A stretch of 64,000 nucleotides of DNA from Platerodrilus igneus (Eukaryota; Arthropoda; Insecta; Coleoptera; Lycidae): the NCBI GenBank assembly GCA_036346225.1, contig JARFIW010001322.1, positions 1 to 64,000 on the forward strand. Reading direction: 5' to 3'. The position numbers were made by a program, and so were the translations under genes. The notes beneath the pieces were generated by a model. The model had not been told where the DNA came from and did no database searches. It worked only from the letters and a program-made list of their open reading frames with translations. The stretch's first letter is position 1. Each line of letters begins with the position of its first letter. Of the stretch, positions 22,647-36,362 are shown piece by piece.

Positions 22647-24428
22647 ATAATACATAAGTTATACTATCTGTCATCGCCGTACATCATTGTAAAAAAATGG
22701 TATAAACTCAGAATAAAATGAGTTCGTGTTAACAGTATTTAACTTCCTTATAAAAAGCAACCCCTACGAGCTGTGACAGACCCGAAAATAACATAAACGT
22801 CTTCCATTAACAATGTAGGTAGGAAGCTTAGCATGCTGAATCTATAGTTTGTTATATACAACTTTAATACACACCACAGATAAAATTTCTAAAAAAATTT
22901 TGATAAAAAGATAATGGAGTATGTTTGAGCATAGAACCCCAGGAAGTAATAGTTCAAAATGCATGTATTCAAAATAAGCTGCAAGTGTGTATTTGGTTAT
23001 GTAGATTTGTATTCACGTAGTGTTACAATTTAAGTGCTTTGGCTAAAATTGGAAAACGGTAATCCTCTGTATTTGATGCCTTTGTATCTTCTTAAAAATA
23101 CATTGAATTGATACACTCGCTATCGTTTTCTCGTCTTTAAGGCTTTAAGCTCTTTAGTGACTCTGTTTGCTGCTTATCGAACAATATTACAGTACAAGCC
23201 GCTCATAATTAAAAATGCAGAGATTTTTTAAGTTCATTTCCCATGTGAAAAATAGGTATAAATTAAATTAAAAACCAAATTTAGAATATTTTTCTTGTGT
23301 ATTTTATAGCATGCCGTAAAAAATAAATTTTAGTAGCATTGAAAATTTATACAGCTGGAAGAAACCACTCAAATTAAGCAAATACTCGTGACAAAATACT
23401 GCTAGTACGAGGTAGCAAACCCTACGTAGAAAGCGTTGGTTCAACCATCGCAGCTAAAGAAACCTGTGGAAAGAGACGGATCATCCATTGAATGTGTTGA
23501 AGCTCCGTCCGTTAGTTGATGATAACTTTTGTAAAATAAGTAAAGGGTGCATATCCTAGAAATGTTATGTTTAAATAATGAGCGGACTTTTGATAATGCT
23601 AAGATATGTTCCTAGTGAATACAATTTAAATGTCAAAAGAATAAACAATCAATTGCTCTTATGGAATCTCTTATCAATATGAGAATTATAACACTAGTAG
23701 GAATCTTTCAGTTATGTTATAGTCTTATTTCTGGTTCAAAATAAATAGCTCGATAATTAATTATTAGTTTATTATCTAAATTACGAGAAACTTGCATAGC
23801 AACATCAAATTTTTCCAAGAAATATTGTTTCCTGGACATACTAAATTCTTTATTTTATCTTTCTCAGTCAAGCTATCCTGCGCTTTTAAATTGACAGGGT
23901 ATTTATATGGAATGGGTTAAATTGATTGCACCCTACGGCACAATGAAAAATACACCCAAAAATGTACTGCATGCAAAGGTATTGTCTAGCTGTTATACCT
24001 AATCTGAAAACATTTGGTCCCTGTATAAGCTATAACTTTGCTTAAGGATTTTACAAATAGTAGAAATTATGAAGTTAATATAAGGTATCATTTGTTTGTT
24101 GGAAATTTCCAATGCCTTTGTAGACTTTTTAAGTGGAATAGTATAAATCGGAAAAGCTGCAAATGCAGCTAAAGCGGTCATCGTTTTTCTTTTTCAAAAT
24201 TGCTACTTGTGAACAATTAGCAGTACATTATTAATTACATTTCTTTGTACGAAACCGACTACAGATTCTCCAACACAGCTGATGAAAGCGCTTGTTTATA
24301 GAATCACCCAAAGCGTTCGTTGTTGGATTTGACTGGATGGTGCATTTAAATATTTTCAGGTTGGTTAATTGTGAAATTAACGATCGATATTACAATTTCC
24401 TACTGTTTATATAGTGCGAAATGGTGTA
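22612..24428. other. Unassigned sequence at end of copy A
   Basis: Opens with a (TA)n tract (22613-22640), then about 1.8 kb without a recognised gene. A 60-codon minus-strand ORF (24181-23999) begins at an ATG and has a hydrophobic N-terminus (MTALAAFAAFPIYTIP). It could be a first exon or a small secreted product, but no family is recognised. The identical sequence in copy B gives no coding evidence, because the duplication is too recent there. Confidence 0.35.
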
Positions 24429-24434
24429 TGAGTG

Positions 24435-25315
24435 ACGGTCGACTTCCGAATTTTTAAAAACGAAAATTTTTACGACTAGTGCTTCGTTAGTACCCTTTAG
24501 TGCCGCAAAATTTAATGTTGGTGCTCTCAAAGTTTCGGAATGAACCAACTAAAAACGTTGTGAGAAAAAGGGTAACGGTCAATATTTAAATCTTTTAAAA
24601 ATTAAATTGCGTATAGATAGTGCTTGATTAATGCTTTATAATGCTTCATACCTCATCATGAAGGCTTTTATAGATCCCGGAAAAACGGATAAACACCGAG
24701 AGAGCGAACTTAGTGACTGTCTGTCGGATTTTTGAAAAAAGTGCTTATAGGTAGTGTTTAGTTAGTGCTCTTTAGTGCGGCAAAGAGTATTGTTAGTGCT
24801 GCCGTTTTTTTTTCGAGAAAAATCTAGAAAAGCCATTGCCGGAAAAGTCGTACCGGTCAATTTTAGAATTTTTAAAAATCGCGGAGGAGAACCACTTAAA
24901 GACCGATTTTTGGATATTTAAAAAACAAAAGTGTTTATAGATACTGCTTCGTTAGTGCGCTTTAGTGTTGCAAAAATTATTGTAAGTGCTCTCATGGTTA
25001 CCGAAAAACCAACAAAAATCATATCTGGAAAGAGCGGAACTGTCATTCCTAAATTTTTGTAAAAATCGAAATTGCTCATAGATGGTGCTTTGTTAATGCT
25101 CTTTAACGCTTCAAAACTTATTAAGGCTTTTGTGGTTTCTGAAAAAAACGAGAAAACAGTTAAGTTTGACTTCAGGATTTTAAAAAACGAAAGCGCTCAT
25201 GAGCTTCGATAGTGTTCTTTAGTGCCGCAGAAATTATTGTTAGTACTATCATGATTTCCAAAGTAAAACATAAAGATTGTGCTAAGAGGTAAAATTTTAA
25301 CAATTGATTTTTAGT
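24435..25315 (+). repeat. ~138-bp satellite array, copy B
   Basis: About six units matching 7936-8816. Differences are mostly one-base changes in A or T runs. Confidence 0.85.
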
Positions 25316-25465
25316 TAGAACATGTGAACGACAACCCAGCGTTTGGGCCATACTTGTATTATCTAAAAAAATATTGCGCAAATTTTAAGTAGAAAAATAA
25401 ATTAAACTATTATGGACCTTATCATATTCTAATTCACAAAGGAAATCTTAAAGTAGTTTATCTTT

Positions 25466-25500
<35 letters not shown>

Positions 25501-25503
<3 letters not shown>

Positions 25504-28029
25504 TGTGTCCAAATTTCGAGTCTCTACATTGTGATTTCAGTTATTATAAGAGATAGAAATTGGGTTAAATGGGGAAAGATTTGGAGGAATCCAGGCCAGT
25601 TTTGTATCCGTTTACAAAATTGGTGTAAGTTGTCTGGTTTTGGAGATATTCGAAGAAAACTAAAATGGCGGATTTTGTTTTTGATAATAAACATGAATCA
25701 TTAGTCGCACCATCACAAGACTTGCACATTATTATGACACTTTTCTAAAAGGAGTATTTTAGCATAAACAGAATCATTCGACTGTCTTTTGTTTTCGAGG
25801 AAACGCCCACAACTTTTGTTTTCTTATGGCCGCCATTTTGAATATTAAGTGAATATTATGCGCCTTAAAATTACCTTTTCAAAAATATGCCACATGTCTA
25901 TAAAAAATGCAAAACTATCCTAAATTTTAAAAATAACTAAATTTGTATGTTCTATAACGTTTGGTAATCCCAACAGGGCAAAATTTGATTTCTACTTTCC
26001 AAACAGTAGTAGTAGTAGTAGTACCACATACATTTTGTTAAGTAGAACTCGTAAAGTATTGGATATAAATCTTAAAATTAACTTAACATAAAACTGTAGC
26101 CTATCTTATCTAATTTAGAGAACAAAATTAAATGTGACCGAAACAGCAAACTATCATCTAAATTCCTTCCCGTAGATGCTGAAAATGCTGTCCGTTTGCA
26201 TCACGGCACATTCGACAATTAATTAAAACTTTCCGTACACATCTGCTTAACGTGCTCCTATTTATAGAGTTAAGAATGTCACGGACTCTTTCCTGCAGTT
26301 CGTTTATATTATGAGGCGGTTCAAACTCATATACCTCATTTTTAGCAAAACCCATAAATAAAAATCAAGTGGTGTAAGATCTGGTGATCTTGCCGGCCAC
26401 ATAATTGGTCCACTATTGCATATAATATTTTGGCCAAAATGTTCAGCTAAAGGGCGCTAACTTCTCGGGAATTGTGAGCTGGACAACCATCTTGCTGAAA
26501 CCATAGTTTTCGAAAATCATCTTCATTTGGTACAAGTCCTCTAATAGCCGGAATTATTTGGTCTCTTAACAATTCCGTATATCTGGCGCCATTGAGGTTA
26601 TTGACAAAATAATAGGGTCCAATCAAATTATTACCTATAAAAGTATTAATTACATTGGTTAATTTACTAAAATATTTATATCATAATTAACTACCTAAGA
26701 TACCACACCAAACGTTAAATCCATATCTCGTTTGAAATTTGGGTTGCGCCGTCAGATGATGATTTTCAGTGCTCCAGTGATGCGTGTTATGTTTATTGAA
26801 CACCCGCAATTGGTAAACCGCGTTTCGTCTGTCCATATTATCAATGCTGGAAAGTGCGGTTCTTCCTCGCATTTTGAATGTACCAATTACAAAAACGCAT
26901 TCGTCTGGCGAAATCTTCTCTTTGAGGTCTTGGACAATAGTAGGTTTATAAGAATGAAACTTTTCCTTTTTTAAAATATTATGAACAGTTGATTTTGGAA
27001 TATTAAGTTCACGGCTTACAGATCTTACGGATGTGGATGGATTTCGTGTTACTGCCTCAGTAATGCTTAGAACACGTTCCCTATTGTTTAAGTCGTATTG
27101 TTCCTAGTCTGTTCAAAAGCATCATAATTCAGTAAATTCATTACAATTTTTCTGAAGTATGTTTTATGCGGTTGTCGTCTTTCTGGATACAATTCCAAAT
27201 ATCTGGCGGATGCCGTATCAGCGTTCCCAAACGATTGTAAATAAGTATTTAGCATATCAAACTTTTCCTCATTCGAAAACTTGTAGACATGTGCCATTTT
27301 TTAAATTAAAAATGCAGCACCACCGGCACCAAAATTTACAACACACACAAGTTTATCTAAATTTTAGAATTTGTTTGACATATAACTGTAATTCAATTGT
27401 TTGGTTTTGTCACATACCACCGCCTACTATTATAAAACGATATCATTTTAACTCTAGTACCACCATAATTAATAATTTGTGACAAATGCTGTTTGTGTAC
27501 ATTATAAAATGTGTACTGTACTTTTCATAAAGTAGAAATCAAATTTTTGCCCCGTTGGGATTACCAAACGTTAAAGAACATACAAATTTAGTTATTTTTA
27601 AAATTTAGGATAGTTTTGCATTTTTTTATAGACATGTGGCTATATTTTTGAAAAGGTAATTTTAAGGCGCATAATATTCACTTAATATTCAAAATGGCGG
27701 CCATAAGAAAACAAAAGTTGTGGGCGTTTCCTCGAAAACAAAAGACAGTCGAATGATTCTGTTTATGCTAAAATACTCCTTTTAGAAAAGTGTCTTAATA
27801 ATGTGCAAGTCTTGTGATGGTGCGACTTATGATTCATGTTTTATTATCAAAAAACAAAATCCGCCATTTTTAGTTTTCTTCGAATATCTCCAAAACCAGA
27901 CAACTTACACCAATTTTGTAAACGGATACAAAACTGGCCTGGATTCCTCCAAATCTTTCCTCATTTAACCCAATTTCTATCTCCTATAATAACTGAAATC
28001 ACAATGTAGAGACTCAAAATTTGGACACA

Positions 28030-28032
<3 letters not shown>
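25501..28032 (-). mobile_element. Mariner-like transposon with ~500-bp TIRs, copy B
   Basis: A 2532-bp duplicate of 9002-11534, TIRs 25501-25998 and 27529-28032, flanked by (AT)n at 25471-25500 and (TA)n at 28033-28071. The same insertion site and flanks show that it was copied as part of the segment, not by transposition. Confidence 0.92.
26158..27297 (-). pseudogene. DUF4817/DDE_3-type mariner transposase, copy B
   Basis: Same gene as 9659-10800, with the same intron at 26635-26694. It has lost one base at three homopolymers where copy A is in frame (near 26805, 26872 and 26921). It keeps the frame near 26970 where copy A is broken. The complementary pattern suggests that several breaks are sequencing or assembly errors, or independent recent hits on a once intact gene. 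Confidence 0.82.
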
Positions 28033-28073
<41 letters not shown>

Positions 28074-28146
28074 CTGAATCTTCTCATATCTCTAGGTACT
28101 GGCCCTTTAAAAAAACATTCGAGCCCCACAGTTTGGGCGTCAAGAA

Positions 28147-30332
28147 TGCTGTGAAACCTTATAAATCACCTGGTTCGTTGATTCCTTCTGTTAATCGCCT
28201 CGGCTGCTCTTCTAGATAACTTCCATTCTCAATCATAAAATTAAACAACATTCCTACCACAAACATCAACGTTAACTCTATTTACATCAATATTCAGAAT
28301 ACATTAAATTTTCAAATTAAATTTGAACATAAAATTCAGTTTTAAAAGAATTTCCGGATTAATTTTATTATCATTTTACTGTGCATCCAAAATTAAAGTC
28401 CTTGTTGGATGCCTACTAATTAATATAACAATATAAGCAGACCGAGTCTGAGTATAAAGGGCATCTACCACCTTTACGTTAATTAACCAGGTTTGTCTAA
28501 TTGAGCTCAAAGACCTACCCAAAGTTTCATCCTATTCCCGAACATCAAAACAAAATACCCCTTTTACTTAAACAAGCAAATTTCATCTTAAAATTAAATT
28601 TTATGGTTAGAAAAATTCCACTAATGTCCATTTAAAGTAAATCAATTATAAAGTCATTCAATACACACAAAAATGTCAAACAAAATAGTACAATTTACCT
28701 GAAGGTTATTGTCCTCGTAGCTTCAGTGTAATCGTCCCTTTGTAAATCACACCATTCCAACCGGATTCTATTTACAGCTTCAAGTTGTCAACGCTTTAAA
28801 ATGTTCTCCATCACCATTAATTTAAAGTTGTTTCTAGGCTTTTCCGGAACTCATCTGTGTATATCTGCCTCTGGTTCAGTGGATGCAGACACATTTACGA
28901 ACCATTTAGTCATTAACACCCCGCAAAATAGCAAAGAAATTCATACTTCCTTTTACCAATATTACCAATATACGCCAAAACTGCCTACTTTTGGGTATAC
29001 ATTTGTCGTTGTAAATTTTACTAATTGGTACCGTGATAATAAACTTTTATTACCTTGTATCTAAGTGCACTGAAGTACATTCATGTTAGCACGTAAAATA
29101 ACCAACTATTTTGAGTCACTAAAATATACTAGCACACTTTAAATTATTTAATCAAACTAAAATGCACTGTTTAATATCAAGTCGCGGATGCACGAGCTTT
29201 TAACGCATCGAATCGTCGAAAGTCTAAGAGTCTAAGAGAAGAACACATATTCCCGCCTGTATATATAGCGAATCGCCGACACGTCGCTTTGTTCCCTAAA
29301 ACGGGTAATTCAATGAATTCCTCATTCTACGTTCCCAGTCTGTAGCCTGCACGTCGATTTTATGAATTTAGTACTCACCCCATTGAGATCTCAGAAAATT
29401 TCAACACGGCCCGCAAAGTTGTCCGAGAAAAACTAATTACTTTTATACAGAAATTGTTGTTCTACCTCTGATATATGCATCCTATTTTTAACCAATCGCA
29501 GCCCCTTGACGTTGCTTAAATCCCGCCCTTTTACAATATGTGTCTTTGCTTGACGCATTTTCTTTTCCTTTTCTAACCTGTTCGTATTGGTGCAAATTTA
29601 TATTCTTTATTATCGATTATATTTTAGTCCACGCGGACTGTTATCTGGGTTTAATAAACCCGTATCGCACATTCTCGTAAATACTAAGTCCCGGTTTCTC
29701 CAAGATTCTTTGAAAGATTAATTATTTGCCAAATTTACGCAGAATGAGCTTTTTAAAATACGCAGGTGTTCTGTATTTCCTGCTAAAGCATCCGATCGTT
29801 TCCAATATCCTTAGAATCAACATGTTTATCCAAACAAATTAACTTGAAATTGCCTTTTAAAAACACGCAGGGTGTTCAAACGTAACATTTTAAATAACCT
29901 TCCTACGATTTGACTATTATTGGGTTTTACAAGTTTTATGCTTATTATTAATAATGGTTCAATTAACTCCAATTAAAATTGATTTCCATCCTTTCATTTT
30001 AGCGAATACAAATTATTATCCGTACGTTTTGTTTAATACCAGTTATTTAAAATAGAGTTCATTAATATAAATTTTGCACGTAATTTCCATTTGTTTAGGA
30101 ATAATTAAATTATCCACTGCGCTTTTCAATACTGCTTCTTTTGATGTAAAGCGTCTTATAGATAATTTAAATTTCTTATTTTTACTGAAACGACCGAGTT
30201 TATTTATGCTTCAAGGTTTTAATAAAGCGTATTATTTAATGAAATTCCTTATACACGGTAATTAAAATTATTTGATTTGATTATTTAATTTTCTACCCTG
30301 GTCTAAATATGAGTAATATATATATATATACA
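28147..30332 (-). mobile_element. LTR-like block with tRNA-Lys-type primer site, copy B
   Basis: Duplicate of 11645-13835, with the primer-site-like sequence at 28117-28142. Near identical to copy A and again without coding content. Confidence 0.45.
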
Positions 30333-30335
30333 TAT

Positions 30336-32363
30336 TGCTACAATATCGCCGCCCGCCTGGTGTATGTAGCGCTCAGTTGCCTGCTGCTCGCCACCTCTCT
30401 GTGCCTCTTTAATCATCTAAAATAATTTTAAATCAATACAATTAAATTTTCTGCCCCGACTACCTCAGTGATACCCCGCACAGAGTAAACGATGATATGA
30501 TAACAAAGAATATTTACCCACTCCCCCTCTAACACTTTATATTCCTGAGTAACTCAAACGAAATTCGCCAAAATCTGTATAATAAGCAAAAGCAATGTAC
30601 AATTTACAACTCTACGTCCTCTGTAATATCATTTGCTATTTACAAAACTTTTGAATCAAAATTAAAATAAATACTCCTATTAAATTTGTTTATTACCAAA
30701 ATTATAACCCATTTTAAGCAATTAAAGCCAGCAAAATTTTTATATCTTTACCTTGAATGTTTTGTTAAACATTCAAATAACTATTCCCCTTTTAAAACGT
30801 ACTTTTATTAACCAAGGTTTTGTTGACTCTTTACACAAATTGTCTAAATTACATGCAAGTTTCAAATATTCAAAATATCAATTATACTTTAAACTGTAAA
30901 ATAAATTCTAACCTGGTATTCCTTCTATTGATTCCCACGGGAGCTTCCTGATCAAATCGGTTGCTAGTTTAGTAATTTCCAAGTTGTTGACCCGCAACTT
31001 GGCATGTACCCCTAGTACTTCGAACTTGTTCTCCAATATATTTAGAGTTTTGTTCCAGTGTTTTATTGTTTTAGCGTCGTAATTTATGTCTATGTTTAGT
31101 TAGTTTCTTAGTTCATTGCTTAATTAGTTCCTTAGTGTCATTTCTTATGTAATTTCTTAGTTCATTTCTTATTGAATTCTTTAGTGCCCTAAGTTAATAA
31201 ATAGTAAAGAATTTGCCTACATTAATTAAATTTAAACTTACGTTTTTATATTAACAGCATAGTTTTATCCTTACGTATTTCAACGCGCACTTCTACCGTA
31301 TACTTCAATTAAATTCTTTAATTTTAATTAATTTTATTTTATGTCACTTCTAACTTCACTCAATTTCAGTTTAGCGTAATAAATCAGTTTCCACTGTGAC
31401 AGTCGCGTATTGTTTACGGAATGAATGTATCTTATCACTTTAGGTTCATTATATAGACAAATTTGTCCCTTTTTTATATCTTTACCTTTTGGGTTTTACT
31501 ACGTATAGTATGTTTATTCAAACGCTCTAACTTGCACGTAGACCAAAACTTTGTATTAGAATTCGTTAACAAGTATTATTATGTATGCTTGAAATGTTAC
31601 GTAGTCTATTTTTGTAAAGGGATTTATTAGATATTACTTTCGATTCTACACGTATACAAGAACTATAACCCCATATTTTGCTTATATATCTCGGATTTTA
31701 TTAAAATGTGGCAATTTATACATTTCTCATGTCACGTATGCCTTTGCTTCAATATCTATTCCTTATTGCGTTATGAAATATGTTTGTTTTTCAACGATCT
31801 TTTTATTACAAACAAGTACAAATTATATGCGTTCCGTTGACCTCTATTCCTCACGCAAATGCATAGAGTTTGAAACAGATTTCATTTTCCGTTTGCTTTA
31901 CTTTAAATATGCCTAATTTGTATTTATTTTGAGTTTATGAATGTTTTAAGTGTTTTAAAATGGATTGGGTTGTGCCCGGAATTATTTTATTTACTAAATG
32001 CGTTAAGTTATTACAGAATGAGCTTCCTTTTATTGACTGTAGTTTGTTATTGACTTTATACAAGGTGATTTGAATTTGCTTTGGCGCTTGAGAACGTCTT
32101 AAATGTTTAAAACAGATTGAATGGCTTCCAAAATTATTTATTTTGATAAATGTGTTTAAGTTATTACAAAATAAACATTCTTTTATTAACTGTGGGAAAT
32201 TATTGTTTTTATACAGGGTAATTTGTATTTCCTTTCTGCATAATGAGCGAATATGTACTCTTTATGATTTGAATGTTTAGTTTTTTTGATTTTTATGATT
32301 TTTACATGAAATATACCTCCCCTATGACCTTATATACCCTTAAGTAACCTTATTATCATAGCA
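30336..32363 (-). repeat. 3' LTR, copy B
   Basis: 2028 bp, same length and ends as 13839-15866, with scattered substitutions (for example near 30466 and 30492). Confidence 0.78.
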
Positions 32364-33822
32364 ATATTACAGTACATGTAAATAGCACTAAGGTCCAGAA
32401 AACTAAACAATTTTATCATAAAAGGCACACATTTCGCCAATCAAGCAAAAAGCTAACATCAAACATACTGTATATAAATCACAACTAACTTTAAATAATG
32501 AAAAGAAGCTTATTCTTCAAAACTCAAATCACATTTAGTAAGATAAATAACTTGTACGCCATACAATTTGTTGAGAATTTACTTTACTTTTTCTTTATTC
32601 TAATATTTCTCAAGCCGTCCCTGGCTTTATATTAATTCAAATTCTGTTTGATGTGTCCTTTGAACGCGCCTCACTTAAAGAGCTGCTTTGTTTTCCGATA
32701 ACACGGGCGTTATAGTAGTACAAGTTGTCCGTTCGTGTGTGTCGTTCAAAGTAGAACCTTCCAATGTTCCAATCCTTAAATTCAAATATTTAAACTGAAA
32801 TGCTTAAATTCTTTTCCTTAAATGCGGTAATTATTGTTTTTTATTAAAGTATAAATTGTGTAGTGTGTGAGCAGAAATTTACATGCAATTTTTAAATACC
32901 GATGACAGGTATCGTAGTTGTAAGAATTAAACTGTGGCCGTGTAGACTCAATCAACCTTATTTATCCTGTTAGAACATAGAAATAATACAAAAACATTTA
33001 CGTCGATTTTATGGCATATATTTCTGTCATCTGTTTATAATTATTATGTATTGATTAAATAGTGTGTATACAAAACGGCTGTCGTTCATTCTATTTTCCA
33101 GCTTTTGGACGCGTATCAGCGACCTGGTCCTTATCTCTCGAAGGAAATATTAAAAAATAAATTTAAGTGTTGAAATTACTACTCAGTAATTGAGAACAAG
33201 AAATTCCAAGGGGATTTTGATAACCAATTTTTGCAGTGTTAAGCCATTCCATCTTTGTCCTCGCTAATTGCTACCTTATACCTTTTCTTTTCCTATATCC
33301 TTTACACTTCTTGAGTTGGTCCGGTGTACTAGTCCTTCAAGCCTGATAAAAATTCCTTTGTGTTAGTTCTGGAGTTTATCTTGTAGTTTTGTAAGATTTT
33401 TTTATTTTATCCTATTAGTGTGCACTAGTACTTCAACCCGGATAAAAATTCTTTTATCGGTATTTAAGTTCTTTTTTGTAACGAATTTTCTTTTGCTTTG
33501 TTCTATTGGTATACTGCCTGCTTCGTTGCTTCTGCTTCGTACTCCGACCTTTTAATTTTGCTAGGACAAAGGCTTAACGAGCCCCATTACACATTCATCA
33601 TTATGTAAACTATCAACCAACAAAGACACCGGAGCCCCAGTGCTTCGCCCGCATTGGATATATCTGGGATTCTGTGCCGATATTCTCTCAAACCGGCGTA
33701 TACATATGTTGCTGTGCGGTTATTGCCAAACCGGTGTAGCATAACTACTGCTGTGCTTGAAGACAAACCAAAGAGACCACTTTAAGTTGGTATATACGCC
33801 TTTCTACAGAAAAACCCGTATA
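32364..33822 (-). other. Eroded internal region of retroelement, copy B
   Basis: Counterpart of 15867-17323; no recognisable coding sequence. Confidence 0.4.
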
Positions 33823-34029
33823 TCACCTCGATTCTCTTGCTATTGGAATTAGCCAAAATGAATTTTTAAGATCTATCTTTGTAAAAACTTTCTTATTATC
33901 TAACATTGCCAAGATACTATCCATGGTTGGTGGACAATTATATTGTGGTTTAGTTCGTTGATTTATTTTCCTATCATCTAAACATAACCTGATACTACTA
34001 TCACTTTTCTTAACGACAACTAGTGGATG
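33823..34029 (-). pseudogene. Reverse transcriptase fingers fragment, copy B
   Basis: Counterpart of 17324-17530, with the same open 68 codons, motif A FTKIDxKNSFW and TGA end. Confidence 0.73.
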
Positions 34030-34275
34030 ATTCTACTTCACCCTTCAATTCAGCTGGACACTTAATTTCATACTCTGCCTTCACGTCATTCTCTAATTCG
34101 CCTTCAAACTGATTTATATTCAGACAGTCATTTTCGACTTCTGCCCTAACTTCTTGATCTCACTTAATATATTCCCCATTATACATTATTTCCTTTCTTT
34201 CAGCATTTATTTTTAACCCCAACTTATCTATAATATCCATCCCAAAAATAGCGTCCATTTTCAATCCAAGTACAA

Positions 34276-34593
34276 TCATAAATTCATTTCAAATTTTACA
34301 CCTCCTAATTCACATTTCATAATCACCATACTGTTTATACTAGCAAACTTTTTACTGTTTGACGCTACCGAGTTACATTTTTTCACGGGTATCATTTTTG
34401 CCATTAATTTTTTATTTTTAACAAAATTTTCGGAAACGAGCGATGCCTCCGCTCCTGTATCAATGAGTACATTAATCACATTATTTTCCACATTCAAGTT
34501 AATTCTAGGTAATAAATTTTTGTTTACATTTAAATTATTTTCCACTTCAAATTTAATAAATTCACACCAATGTTCATATTGGTTTATTTTCAT
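34276..34593 (-). pseudogene. Retroelement aspartic protease domain, copy B
   Basis: Counterpart of 17777-18112 with intact LIDTGAE signature. It differs from copy A at several residues (for example KKLMAK against EKLMDK), one sign of the higher divergence in this part of the duplication. Confidence 0.77.
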
Positions 34594-34675
34594 AGGCTTG
34601 CTTGATTTGCCTGTTCTTAAAAATTTTGGTTCGACGTAGATGGGCCTGCTTGATTTGAAATTTTGGCATATGTGC

Positions 34676-34788
34676 GGTTAGTTCTACTAAGGAGATTCTG
34701 GGTTCGAATCCCGACACGGTCCGCTTAGAAAATGTTAGGCGAGCATTTTTCACAAAAATACGCCTTCGTTGGAATGAGAGGTAAAATG
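34676..34788 (+). mobile_element. tRNA-derived SINE fragment, plus strand, copy B
   Basis: Counterpart of 18160-18282 with the same B box GGTTCGAATCCC, cut off by the copia LTR at 34789. Confidence 0.63.
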
Positions 34789-35222
34789 TGTTATTATATC
34801 ATGTACAAAAAGGCAAAATACCAATAGTATTAGAATACTTGTTTGTTATTTTTGAAGCTTAATTATAAATTTGCTTGTGCTTGATAACGACCTGTCTTTT
34901 GTAAAATTAGTTGGTTCAATAAATTGAAAGAATATACTTTGTTGAGTATATAGAAGAATTTTTCTTATCAACAGGTTATGGGTCCAGGCGAATGCCACGT
35001 GCTAACAGTCGTTTTGATTGAGCGTTTATATTTTTAAAAACAGTAGTAACATGGCAGTTAATTATTTGGCAAGAGCTCCAAAATTACTGGGCCGCGAAAA
35101 CTACGAAGATTGGTCGTTTGCCCTGGAAAACGTATTTGTTCTTGAAGGTTTAGCCAAAAGCATAGATGGTACCGAAAAAGATGCTTTTCTAATCGTTGTA
35201 TGTTGGCGTTTATTGTATCTTT
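34789..35222 (+). mobile_element. Ty1/copia 5' fragment, copy B
   Basis: LTR 34789-34973 (185 bp) with TG...CA ends, then the iMet-type primer site GGTTATGGGTCCAG from 34974 and gag start ATG 35051. The gag N-terminus reads KLLGRENYEDWSFALE, closer to the usual copia pattern than copy A. Confidence 0.77.
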
Positions 35223-35308
35223 GATGCGGATTATTTTAGTCTGTGGTCTTATTATTGTTGATTATCTCCGTCTCTCGCCTCGGTGTGTTGTTTGCACTCC
35301 AATTATAT

Positions 35309-36000
35309 CTAAAACCGTTGCATTGTTATAATTGTTATTACCTTGACTGAAATTTTTCCATAGTTGTTATTATTACCGCGATAGTTAAATCGGTCCGTTC
35401 CTACATTTTTCTGGGTCCTGACAAAATTGACTGGTTGACTTCTCGTCCTACTGTTCGTCCGACGGTTCGGTCCCATTTCATCACACCGTTGCAGATATTC
35501 TAATAATACATCCCGGTCCACGATATTTTGAAATGCTATGTATTGTCTCACTTCTACCTCAAAAAGCCCTGCTAGATATTTAATTATTTGTTTCTCCTCT
35601 AGTGGAGGATCTAGTTGTTTTGCTATACTAAATTTTTTTATCGCATATAACTCCCGGGTTAATCCTAAACCTTGGTTATATTTGCCCATAATTAAGTCAT
35701 CCCTCACTCTAAATTTTTGGTTGTCTCCCAAAAGTGCTTTAAAAATTGATGTTGAAATTCTAAAAATGTTTCTAATTCGGTTTCTATTAAACCAAACCCT
35801 GCTTCAGTGCCCCCTTTTAACATTGATCTTACCAAATTTAGTTTATACTGTTCATCCGATGATCCCTGTATCAGTGTTTTAACGTTGTTCTAAAATATCT
35901 TTGAGTTTAACTTATTACCGCCATAAATTTTCCAATATTGATCTAATGGTATGCTTGGTTGATTTATTCTGATGGGTTTCCAAGAATTTTGTACCGCGTT
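35309..36000 (-). pseudogene. Gag middle/C-terminal part, copy B
   Basis: The open frame 35731-35309 (140 codons) joins what are separate pieces in copy A, including DDLIMGKYNQ, LDPPLEEKQIIKYLAGLFEVEVRQYIA-like core motifs and the Arg/Asn-rich tail. Upstream to about 36000 the frame is broken by a stop near 35890. Confidence 0.75.
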
Positions 36001-36057
36001 TCTACTCAAATTTTATAAGTCCGTTTTTAAACTTCCTAATTCCCTATTGACCTTACA

Positions 36058-36362
36058 TGTGATTTTCCAATGCTCCACCCGAGGGTACTACATTGGCCAG
36101 GAAGCGAGTTTTTTTTACCTTGAAAATTTGGAATTTTGCCGAACCCTTGCTGTTCCAAGCAAGGTATGGATCTTTAACGTGCGTGACAACACTCACACAC
36201 GGGACCTCCATTTTACCTCTCATCCGAATGAGGGTGTATTTTTGTGAAAAATGCTCGCCTAACATTTTTCAAGCGGACCGTGTTGGGATTCGATCCTGGG
36301 ACCTTGGGCGTAGTAGTCACACACATATCAACTACGCCACGGAGCCGCCTGTTGACCGTCCT
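36058..36362 (-). mobile_element. tRNA-derived SINE inside gag, copy B
   Basis: Counterpart of 19540-19845. It preserves the better B box (GGATCGAATCCC on the minus strand near 36290) and the A box TGGCGTAGTTGA near 36330. Confidence 0.72.

Larger units (their letters stand above)
7936..24428 (+). repeat. Copy A of a ~16.4-kb direct tandem duplication
   Basis: Sequence from ACGGTCGACTTCCGAA at 7936 to GCGAAATGGTGTA at 24428 recurs in the same order and orientation at 24435-40830. The offset is 16499 on the left and 16402 on the right; one copy-specific 119-bp duplication (21600-21718) explains most of the change. The left breakpoint lies inside the satellite. A few bases (24429-24434) separate the copies. 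Identity is near complete in 7936-13838 and 22000-24428. It is visibly lower in the LTR element between them. Confidence 0.95.

Noticed and set aside
23999..24181. 60-codon ORF with a signal-peptide-like N-terminus as a host gene
   Set aside because: No family recognised and no supporting exon; identical copies come from the duplication, so conservation cannot be judged.
24284..24330. CTGATGAAAGCGCTT string resembling a hammerhead core
   Set aside because: No GAAA segment or stem III follows at a workable distance.
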